Below, one piece after another: positions 26,557-33,552 of a DNA stretch of 64,000 bases. Below the pieces are notes generated by a model. That model did not search any database. It worked only from the letters and a program-made list of their open reading frames with translations, and was not told where the DNA came from. A program made the position numbers and the translations under genes. Origin of the DNA: QIAW01 sp035487295 (lineage in GTDB: Bacteria > Acidobacteriota > Terriglobia > Terriglobales > Acidobacteriaceae). The stretch spans positions 124,001 to 188,000 of the forward strand of contig DATHMH010000001.1 in assembly GCA_035487295.1 (NCBI GenBank), given 5' to 3'. Numbering within the stretch: position 1 is the first letter of the stretch; each line of letters opens with the position of its first letter.

Positions 26557-27897
26557 TCAATGGCCCAATTTCTCCGCCATTGCTTCCTCCGCCGGGAAGA
26601 AAAGCACAAAGCAGGCGCCGCCGCGTGATGTGTTCTGCACGCGAATGGAGCCGTGGTGCTCGTCCATAATCTTGGAGACAATCGACAGCCCCAATCCTAC
26701 GCCTGTCTCCTTGGTGGTGACGAACGGATTGAAGATCTGCTCGGACAGCTCCGCCGGAATGCCGGGGCCCGTATCTTCGATTCGCACTTCCACTCCCTGG
26801 CGTTCGTTCGACGGCCGCGGAGAAACCTCTACGCGAAGAGTTCCGCCTTTGCTTCCCATGGCTTCATAGGCGTTTTGCACCAGGTTGATGAAGGCCTGCT
26901 CGCAGAGATTTTCATCCAGCGGAACCGTCACCTGTTCTTTGGCATACTTGCGCTCGACCTCAATCTTGCCGCCGCGCCATTGCTCTCCTACGGATTTCAA
27001 CGCGCGCTCCAGCAGAGCAGTAATTTCTTGCGGTCTGGCGTGGGCGTGCAGCGGCCGGGCAAAATCCAAAAAGCGGCTGACCAGGGCGCTCAGCCGGTTC
27101 ACCTCGCTCGAGATATAACCCGCCAGCTCGCTTGCCAGCGGATCGGCGGTTTCGAGCTTTTTGTTCAGCATCTCCGCCGACCCTTTGATGACGCCCAGGG
27201 GATTGCGGATCTCATGCGCCAACCCGGCGGAGAGCTGGCCCAAAGCGGCCAGGCGCTCCGAGCGCCGCGCTTCGGCCTGTACCCGCTCCAGTTGGCGGTT
27301 GGTCTCGGCAAGTTTTTCCGCCAGGCTCTGGTAACGCTCGACCTGCTGGCGGTTTTCCACTACAAAGCGGTTCACCACCATGCCCGCCAGAAAAAAGAAC
27401 AAAATGCGGATCGCCAGCTCAGCAATGCCGGCCGGCGTAAGCTCGAACTGCTGATTGGCGGGAATAAGATATGAGCAGTATGCCGCCGCGGCCAGCAGGG
27501 TCCAGAAGAGCGTGCCCCACGGACCGAAGTAGATGGCGGCGGTGATGACCGGCAAATAATAGATCGGGTAGTAGCTGCTGTTGATGCTGGGTTGCTCTTC
27601 GGCTGCGGTGTGATCAATGAGCAGGGTAGCGAGCAGGATCTTCAGCATGACAGTGTAATAGCGGCCATAGCGTGGCGCATAAGCCAGGAGCCAGCCTTCA
27701 CCCAATTGCACCAGACCGATAGCCAGCAGGATGAGCTGTTTGTGAACCTCGCGCACCGGAGGCAGAACGGCAAGGCTGGCCAGCACCCCCAGCCAGACCA
27801 TGTCAAGCCAGTTAAACGTCAGACGCCTATCGTTTCGTTCGTCCAAGCGCTCGTCCACCAGAGCCCTCTCGCTGCTGCTTGCCTTATCATCCACCAT
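26557..27897 (-). CDS. Membrane sensor histidine kinase (NtrB/AtoS type)
   Basis: 446 residues from ATG 27897; an in-frame TTG at 27918 is possible but adds seven residues only. About five or six hydrophobic segments lie between residues 30 and 180, so the sensor part is mainly in the membrane. A short coiled coil (185-215) joins HisKA with LSAGLAHEIRNPLG (His228), then HATPase motifs NLVQNAYEAM, DTGPGIP and TGVGLGLSIV. It is the likely partner of the sigma-54 activator downstream. The short in-membrane sensor suggests detection of a lipid, quinone or proton-motive-force related signal (inference). Confidence 0.9.
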   Translation of the reverse strand: MVDDKASSSERALVDERLDERNDRRLTFNWLDMVWLGVLASLAVLPPVREVHKQLILLAIGLVQLGEGWLLAYAPRYGRYYTVMLKILLATLLIDHTAAEEQPSINSSYYPIYYLPVITAAIYFGPWGTLFWTLLAAAAYCSYLIPANQQFELTPAGIAELAIRILFFFLAGMVVNRFVVENRQQVERYQSLAEKLAETNRQLERVQAEARRSERLAALGQLSAGLAHEIRNPLGVIKGSAEMLNKKLETADPLASELAGYISSEVNRLSALVSRFLDFARPLHAHARPQEITALLERALKSVGEQWRGGKIEVERKYAKEQVTVPLDENLCEQAFINLVQNAYEAMGSKGGTLRVEVSPRPSNERQGVEVRIEDTGPGIPAELSEQIFNPFVTTKETGVGLGLSIVSKIMDEHHGSIRVQNTSRGGACFVLFFPAEEAMAEKLGH

Positions 27898-27948
27898 GAA
27901 CCCCTTATCATCGGACAAGTTTCACACGATTCGCAAGTTTCCGTAGCG
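27880..27948. repeat. Direct repeat copy A (covers the kinase start)
   Basis: About 70 bases at 27880-27948 resemble 28282-28348 in the same orientation. Shared blocks include CCCTTATCAT, GGACA, GGTTTC-like AGTTTC, and GATTCGCAAGTTT. Identity is about 80% by eye. Copy A spans the first codons and leader of the histidine kinase gene. Confidence 0.6.
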
Positions 27949-27987
27949 CCGGCATTAGACTATTGCTGCCTGGAAAGTGACTGTGCC

Positions 27988-28260
27988 ATGACCAAAGAAG
28001 AGAAGAAGCGCTTGTCTGTCGTCCTTCGCGCGACCGAGTATCTGTTCCTTGAAAACATCGCCCTCAAATTAGTTCTCGAGCATCGTGAGGTTGCGAACTG
28101 GCAGAAGCTGCTTGACCATCTTCTTTCCGATAAAGAGATGCTGGCGGGGGTACGTCTGAAGTTTAGTGACCTCTACCGCGAAATCGAACGATCAGAAGAT
28201 CCATCTGCGGCCCTTGAAGCCTTCCTGGGAGGGCTTCCAGCGCGAAAGAAGACGCACTAA
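27988..28260 (+). CDS. Small hypothetical protein (90 residues)
   Basis: ATG 27988 to TAA 28260, beginning MTKEEKKRLSVVLRATEYLF. It is hydrophilic and helical, with EREVANWQKLL-like amphipathic segments and no cysteine or membrane span; codon use fits the neighbours. I recognise no family. It lies alone between the divergent kinase gene and the aldo/keto reductase and is flanked by the two direct-repeat copies, so it may have come in with a duplication. Confidence 0.55.
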   Translation: MTKEEKKRLSVVLRATEYLFLENIALKLVLEHREVANWQKLLDHLLSDKEMLAGVRLKFSDLYREIERSEDPSAALEAFLGGLPARKKTH

Positions 28261-28281
28261 AACCAAAATCGATTGCCGCTC

Positions 28282-28348
28282 ACCGTATCATCCGCCAGCC
28301 CTTATCATGGGACAGGTTTCAATGGGATTCGCAAGTTTGCGTATCGTC
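28282..28348. repeat. Direct repeat copy B
   Basis: Second copy of the ~70-base sequence at 27880-27948, here without a coding role. The two copies bracket the 90-residue ORF at 27988-28260. A separate perfect dyad, CTGTGGG/CCCACAG, follows at 28386-28406. Confidence 0.6.
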
Positions 28349-28471
28349 GAATCGGACTGGGTAGCGCCGTGTCTCGCCGCATGTCCTGTGGGCATCTTGC
28401 CCACAGAAATACGGTTCTCATGGATACAAGTAAGGTCTAATATTCATGAAGATACCGGCGAGGTGAGAGCA

Positions 28472-29467
28472 ATGTCTACGAGACGAAGGTTCCTCAAATT
28501 TGCAGCAGCAACCATGATGAGCGCCCGAATCGGCAGAAAAGCATGGGGGGCTGACACAAAGAACAGCATTCCCTTGCGCACTCTTGGGCACACGGGCGAG
28601 AAAGTTTCAGTCGTGGGTATTGGCGGTTATCACCTGGGAAAGCCCGGCGTGGAGGCGGAGGAAGGCATCCGCATCGTCCGCACCGCCCTCGACCAGGGCG
28701 TCAACTTTCTCGACAACTGCTGGGATTACAACGGCGGCGAGAGTGAACTCCGCATGGGGAAGGCGCTGCGCGACGGCTACCGGCAAAAAGCGTTCCTGAT
28801 GACCAAGATCGACGGCCGGACCCGCGCGGCCGCGGCAACCCAGATCAACGACTCATTGCAGCGCCTGCAGACCGACCGCATTGACCTGCTGCAGTTTCAC
28901 GAGGTCATCCGCGATACCGACCCCGACCGCATCTTCGCCGCCGGAGGCGCCCTGGAAGCGGCGCTGGAAGCGAAAAAAGCAGGAAAAGTCCGCTACATCG
29001 GGTTCACCGGCCACAAGAGTCCCGATGTCCATTTGAAGATGCTGGCTGCCGCCGCCGCTCATCAATTTATATTTGACTCAGTGCAGATGCCGCTCAACGT
29101 GATGGACCATCATTTCAACAGCTTCGAGGCCAAAGTGCTTCCCGTTTTGCAAAAGCAAAACATCGCGGCGCTGGCCATGAAGCCCATGGGCGATCCTTTC
29201 ATTCTGCAGAGCAAAACCGTGACCCCGGTCGAGTGCCTGCATTACGACATGAACCTGCCGGTCAGCGTGGTCATCACAGGATGCGATTCCCTGAAGATCC
29301 TGCAGCAGGCCCTGGATGCGGCGCGCAGCTTTAAGCCGATGGAAAAACAAGAGCTGGCCGCGCTGTTGGCAAAAACCGCAAAGGCCGCCCAGTCGGGCGA
29401 GTTCGAAATGTACAAGACCAGCCACCACTTCGACGGCACCTACCAGAACCCCCAGTGGCTCGGATAG
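28472..29467 (+). CDS. Tat-exported aldo/keto reductase
   Basis: 331 residues from ATG 28472, preceded by GAGGTGAGAG; the longer open frame from 28166 overlaps the small ORF and was rejected. The N-terminus MSTRRRFLKFAAATMMSA is a twin-arginine signal. The AKR barrel shows the catalytic tetrad: Asp81 (NFLDNC), Tyr86 (WDYNGG), Lys112 (MTKIDG) and His143 (LQFHEV). It probably reduces carbonyls with NADPH, but Tat export implies a folded, cofactor-loaded periplasmic enzyme. Substrate unknown. A hairpin terminator follows. Confidence 0.9.
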   Translation: MSTRRRFLKFAAATMMSARIGRKAWGADTKNSIPLRTLGHTGEKVSVVGIGGYHLGKPGVEAEEGIRIVRTALDQGVNFLDNCWDYNGGESELRMGKALRDGYRQKAFLMTKIDGRTRAAAATQINDSLQRLQTDRIDLLQFHEVIRDTDPDRIFAAGGALEAALEAKKAGKVRYIGFTGHKSPDVHLKMLAAAAAHQFIFDSVQMPLNVMDHHFNSFEAKVLPVLQKQNIAALAMKPMGDPFILQSKTVTPVECLHYDMNLPVSVVITGCDSLKILQQALDAARSFKPMEKQELAALLAKTAKAAQSGEFEMYKTSHHFDGTYQNPQWLG

Positions 29468-29473
29468 CAAAGT

Positions 29474-29500
29474 GGGGAGGGCCCTTGCGGGCTCCTCCCC
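29474..29500. terminator. Hairpin between convergent genes (probably two-way terminator)
   Basis: GGGGAGG-GCCC (29474-29484) pairs with GGGC-T-CCTCCCC (29489-29500): 11 pairs with one bulge around the loop TTGC. It lies between the reductase stop (29467) and the end of the minus-strand gene (29552). The T-run is weak on both sides. Confidence 0.5.
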
Positions 29501-29551
29501 TTGCATTGATAGATCTCCCCAGCCCGTAACATAGGCTAAATGGAGCCTCAC

Positions 29552-31354
29552 TCACGGGACGAAGGACGCGCCATCGAGCGAAGTGAAACACTGGGCATTG
29601 CTGAGCGCCCCGTTCTCGGCGTTGATGGTCACGGCGCCACTGGGGGTAATGTGGAGTCGTCCATTAGTGGCGTCGCACAGATCGACAGGGATGTAGACAT
29701 CCGTATTGGGGGTGGCCCAGTCAGGCAGCACGAATGGTGCCGCATTGCTTCCGCCGGCGATGGCGCCTTTGAAGCGCATAATCCCATCGACGTTATCAAC
29801 CGCCGCGTTACTGGTGCTGAACGGGGCGTCGAACCAGCCGTTGATCGGCGAAAGATTCACAAAACTGCTAAACATAGGACCCGGAAAAACGATGACGGTT
29901 GACAAGGCGAAAGACGCGCCGTCGAGCGAAGTAAAGCACTGGGCATTGTTAAACGCCCCGTTCTCGACGTCGATGTTTACAGCGCCACTGGGGGTGATAT
30001 GCAGACGCCCTTTAGTGGCGTTGCACAGATCGACGGGGACATAGACATCGGTTGCCGGGGTGAGTCCCGAAGGCAGCACGAACGGTTCCGTGGTGCTTCC
30101 GCCGGCGATGGCGCCTTTGAAGTGCACAATCCCATCGACGAGTTTGACCGCCGCGTTACTGGTGCTGAACGGGGCGTCGAACCAGCCGTTGATTAGAGTA
30201 AGATTCGAAAAACCAGTGGCTGCCGGGGCGAAAGACGCGCCGTCGAGCGAAGTAAAGCACTGGGCATTGTTGAACGCCCCTTTCTCGACATCGATGTTTA
30301 CGGCGCCACTGGGGGTGATATGGAGCCGTCCATTCGTGGCGTTGCACAGATCGACAGGGATGTAGATGTCGGTTGCCGGGGCGAACGCAGCAGGCAGCAC
30401 AAATGGCTGAGCTGTGCTTCCCGAGGCGATTGCGCCTTGGAACTGCACTATGCCCGACACTTCTTCGACTGTGGCTTTGCCCGTGCTGAATGGAGCATTG
30501 ATCCAGCCATTGATAAGCTTCAAACGCGTTGGACCGATAAACTGTGAGGCGGGCGCCTTCACACAAGCTCCAATTTGGTCAGACTGGTACTGCTCGACCC
30601 CCCACTTGTTCAGATATTGATAAGTGCCAAGTGGATGGCATGGGTCCCCCAGCTCTTCTCTGCCACCAAGAGGGTCATTGAACGCTTCAATCATCTCGTG
30701 TCCAGTAACCCAGGCTTCAGCGTTGGCGAATGTCCGCCAGTCCGGTTGTGCGTATGTCTTTACGGCTGCAATCACCAGATCGTCATGGGTTGATGCGTTG
30801 TTGTACTTGGCCTGCCAGTGGTAACCCTGAATGCCTGGCGTGGCGTTGGCTGGATTGGAACTGTCGCAAAAGCAGAAGTAAGGCGTTGTTCCTGAGTTCG
30901 CTACTCCCGAAGTCACCATCGGCGGCAGGATCACGTACAAGAGATTGGTTTCGTTCACTTTCGGAGCTGGTGCCTGACCGGCTTTTATCCAACCAATTAA
31001 TCGGTTCTGCAGTTGCCCAAGGTCCTGGGTGGTAGGCGCGGGGTTAGACGGGCCCGTGGGAATAAAGACGGTACGCGCTATCCTTCCGTTGTTTATTCCA
31101 TACTGTAATGCCGGCGTGAGAAACGGTCCACGGACCAGATCGTTCACCATTTCAATCGTCGGCGCCTGGTGGCTTGCCGCCGCGTACTCCTGACCCCAAA
31201 AAATCAGCACAACTCGTGGGTTGTTCATCTGGGCCTGCGCAGAGCCGGCGGATAACATGATGGCCGCTGTCGCGAGGACCCAAAAGACTCGCAAACCAGC
31301 TATTTGAGCTTGCCTGTTTTTGCTTACGTTACTTAACTTACTGTGGTTCGACAT
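29552..31354 (-). CDS. Exported protein: Exordium-like N-terminal domain plus three ~98-residue repeats
   Basis: 600 residues. ATG 31354 follows a GGAAAGG ribosome site. Signal peptide ends near residue 42 (LSAGSAQAQ). Residues 46-280 hold an alpha/beta domain containing TGHEMIEAFNDPLGG (His219-Glu220); the HExxEAxxDP pattern recalls the plant phosphate-induced/Exordium region and related bacterial surface proteins, but no third zinc ligand is certain. Residues ~282-600 are three near-identical repeats (INGWFDAPFSTSNAAV, VDLCNATNGRLHITPSGAV, NAQCFTSLDGASF), each with two cysteines that may form a disulfide. Probably secreted; function unknown. Confidence 0.8.
   Translation of the reverse strand: MSNHSKLSNVSKNRQAQIAGLRVFWVLATAAIMLSAGSAQAQMNNPRVVLIFWGQEYAAASHQAPTIEMVNDLVRGPFLTPALQYGINNGRIARTVFIPTGPSNPAPTTQDLGQLQNRLIGWIKAGQAPAPKVNETNLLYVILPPMVTSGVANSGTTPYFCFCDSSNPANATPGIQGYHWQAKYNNASTHDDLVIAAVKTYAQPDWRTFANAEAWVTGHEMIEAFNDPLGGREELGDPCHPLGTYQYLNKWGVEQYQSDQIGACVKAPASQFIGPTRLKLINGWINAPFSTGKATVEEVSGIVQFQGAIASGSTAQPFVLPAAFAPATDIYIPVDLCNATNGRLHITPSGAVNIDVEKGAFNNAQCFTSLDGASFAPAATGFSNLTLINGWFDAPFSTSNAAVKLVDGIVHFKGAIAGGSTTEPFVLPSGLTPATDVYVPVDLCNATKGRLHITPSGAVNIDVENGAFNNAQCFTSLDGASFALSTVIVFPGPMFSSFVNLSPINGWFDAPFSTSNAAVDNVDGIMRFKGAIAGGSNAAPFVLPDWATPNTDVYIPVDLCDATNGRLHITPSGAVTINAENGALSNAQCFTSLDGASFVP
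29560..30520. repeat. Three tandem repeats of about 320-350 bases within the secreted protein gene
   Basis: The phrase gacgcgccgtcgagcgaagt (or a close variant) recurs at about 29565, 29913 and 30234, and the flanking ~290 bases are near-identical in each copy. Copy spacing differs because the linker between units varies. The high identity indicates recent amplification or gene conversion. Confidence 0.85.
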
Positions 31355-31705
31355 AGTTTTGCCTTTCCTTTCCGTGCTTGTTGACGTGTAATAGTTCAGA
31401 CTTGATCTGACAAATCAAGTAAGAGCCGTTTATCCGTTGAACAGCTAGAAATGATTCAGACAGAGTGCTGTTCGGATTTCGACCTATCGCTATAAGTAAG
31501 TGTGGGGGACGGTAAGATCTATCGCCCTTCGGGGAGATTAATTTTTAATTCAACGGCGTCTTCATACGAATCCTTCATCGTTAAAACACAGCCAATGCAT
31601 TAAGAGCCTGAGCAATAGTGAAAAAAGGTCGATAGATTTTAGAAACCGCGACACTTCTCTTTGTAGCGGTTGTTCAATGTTTCCATCAACGGAGCTTAGG
31701 CGTAG
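31355..31705. other. Intergenic region, AT-rich, promoter side of the secreted protein gene
   Basis: No coding sequence is supported. The stretch is richer in AT than its neighbours (notably 31380-31480 and 31540-31660) and must hold the promoter of the minus-strand gene starting at 31354. No certain -35/-10 pair was picked. Confidence 0.4.
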
Positions 31706-31985
31706 ACAGCGGCTGCTGATTTCAACGGAGACGGAAAGCCGGATGTGGTTATCTCGCTGACGACGGGAGCGTCGCAACCTGTTCTACAGGTTCTTTATGG
31801 CAACGAAGATGGGAGGGTCCAGACGCCGCTACGCTATTGGAAAGTACAGTAGCTACCCAGTCGAATGCGGAAAGTATCTACGCCGCAGACGTGAACGGAG
31901 ATGGCAAGCCCGATCTGCTCGTTGGCACCAATGGTATGACGCAGTTATGGCTGCGTGTATTTCGGCAAGTGGGACAAGTCGAGTG
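31706..31985 (+). pseudogene. Remnant of an FG-GAP/VCBS repeat protein (frameshifted)
   Basis: One frame gives ADFNGDGKPDVVISL at 31715 onward and ends at a stop near 31849. A different frame then gives ATQSNAESIYAADVNGDGKPDL from 31852 to a stop at 31985. Both are textbook FG-GAP calcium-binding repeat motifs (DxNGDGxPD) one repeat apart, so an insertion/deletion around 31815-31845 broke the gene. No start codon or signal peptide is left. Confidence 0.75.
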
Positions 31986-32125
31986 AGCGTTGTGCGCTAT
32001 TCACTGAAATCTACGGTAAAGACATCTTCACCGAGTCCAATGCTCAAAAGTTGAGGGACGGGACCTTTGACTTGAACTACTATCGCGCCAAGTTTCTCGA
32101 ATTCATGCAGCAGAAACAACAATGA
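31940..32125 (+). pseudogene. Second gene fragment, C-terminal part only
   Basis: A further frame, open from 31940 to TGA 32123-32125, gives a protein-like tail: VYFGKWDKSSERCALFTEIY, then GKDIFTESNAQKLRDGTFDL and YYRAKFLEFMQQKQQ. It has no start, overlaps the FG-GAP remnant and has normal coding character. I do not recognise the family. It is most likely the surviving 3' end of another gene. Confidence 0.45.
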
Positions 32126-32624
32126 GCGCCGAGGCTCCGCGCACAGTGAATTGTTCCCATGCGCGGTTGTTGTGAGGCATTCAAACCTCAGGGGCTGAAG
32201 TCCGATTCCTGTGGGCTCCTTGCGGCACGGATGAAATCCGTGCCCCGACACAAACCTGTGGTTTGCACGGATCGAAACCCCCACCCTCCGCAAACAAAAA
32301 ACGCGGAAGGGTGGGCCGCCCGGCGAGACACAGAACAAATTCGTGATGAAACGATCGCGCTTCAAGTTGCACTTTACGACAGAGTAACTCAAGCGAACCC
32401 GGATTCATTTGGCATCCATCGTTCGAAAGGCTTTGCCCAGTCCGAAGGTATGTCAAATGAAGGTGGCTAACTTGATTCACTTGCGAGTGCTCGTGTCGCT
32501 GTCCCTATTCAGGGGGCGGCGCGTTCGTGGCTTGTACCAATCGACCTTGGTTGGCAAGATTAGGCGGCGCGTTCGCTATCGGCATGGCAAACGAAACTGC
32601 ACATGCTCCAACGGGAGGTTTTTT
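32126..32624. other. Intergenic region with palindromes upstream of the lipoprotein gene
   Basis: No gene is supported. It contains the perfect dyad GGCACGGAT/ATCCGTGCC (32224-32232 and 32236-32244) and a longer hairpin CCCACCCT/AGGGTGGG with an A-rich loop (about 32279-32315). The leader of the lipoprotein gene begins in its last part. Confidence 0.5.
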
Positions 32625-33359
32625 ATGACCAGGAATCCAATCCGCGAAACCACGGGCAACCGTGGCGACTTCGTCTTGCGCGCGCTGTCTGGACTAGGGG
32701 TGGCGATTGCGCTCCTCTCGCTCGCGCTCCTCGGCGGGTGCAACACAAGCTCCGTCTATCTGGATACGTTTGACTCAACGTCGCCGGGATCGGCCCCTGC
32801 ACAACCCCAGGTGGGAACTTCCACGATCAGCGGCAACGTGGTTGTGGTCGCAGACCCGACGAACACGAATGCAGCGGATCACTGGCTTCAACTGACGCGC
32901 ACGGCGCCTACGGCAACCGCCTCCTATATCGGCACTCTGAAGACGCCTGTGACGGCAAAGGGTGGCGCGAACTTCGTTGGCTACGTTCCCTCTTCGTCGC
33001 CCATCGATCTGTCGGTGTATTTTCTTCCGGCCGCCGGTCCGCAGGGGGCGCCCCTGTTGCACGTTGATCTGCTCCCCAACGGGAATATCAGGCTGAATGA
33101 CAGCGACGTTGTTGGGACCTACAAGTTCGACCATCCGGTGGGCTTTTTCATCACCTTCGACCTGCAAGCGTCTCCGCCAACAGCAACGGTGCTCATCAGG
33201 GGCGGCGGGCAGGATGCCAGCAAGACTGTACCAGTTCCTCCGTCGCTGGCAGGATTTGGCTTCGGGAAAATCGAAGTAGATGCGCCCTTCGAAGGCATCA
33301 ATGCGAAGCCGGGGAAATTGCTTATTAATGACGTTATCGCCACGCGGGCGTCAACGTAG
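32625..33359 (+). CDS. Predicted lipoprotein of unknown function
   Basis: 244 residues from ATG 32625, which has a strong GGGAGG seven bases upstream; the longer frame from 32409 has no such site. A hydrophobic stretch ends in LALLGGC, so Cys39 is the likely lipidated residue. The mature part is rich in Thr/Ser/Val/Gly and beta in character (DTFDSTSPGS, HVDLLPNGNIRL, GKLLINDVIAT), like a jelly-roll domain. I do not recognise a family. Probably outer-membrane or surface anchored. Confidence 0.7.
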   Translation: MTRNPIRETTGNRGDFVLRALSGLGVAIALLSLALLGGCNTSSVYLDTFDSTSPGSAPAQPQVGTSTISGNVVVVADPTNTNAADHWLQLTRTAPTATASYIGTLKTPVTAKGGANFVGYVPSSSPIDLSVYFLPAAGPQGAPLLHVDLLPNGNIRLNDSDVVGTYKFDHPVGFFITFDLQASPPTATVLIRGGGQDASKTVPVPPSLAGFGFGKIEVDAPFEGINAKPGKLLINDVIATRAST

Positions 33360-33552
33360 AAGTTTTGGCGAGAGGCCGACGCAGCTCCAAGCCCTCAGTT
33401 CGCAGCTCTAAGGAAAAGCTCACCGCGGATTTCATGGATATTGGAGTGTTCAGAGAATGCCTTGCGGCTGCATGGACAACCGAAGCAGCCTCCGGGATCC
33501 TTCGACTGCGTCCTCCCTCCTTCGTCGGTCGGACTCCACAAATCCAAGTGCC

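Noticed and set aside
28166..28471. N-terminal extension of the aldo/keto reductase
   Set aside because: Overlaps the 90-residue ORF and the direct repeat; the Tat signal begins at ATG 28472 with a good ribosome site.
32159..32480. Open frames on both strands before the lipoprotein gene
   Set aside because: They run through palindromes and A-rich hairpins, have no ribosome sites and show no protein-like motif.
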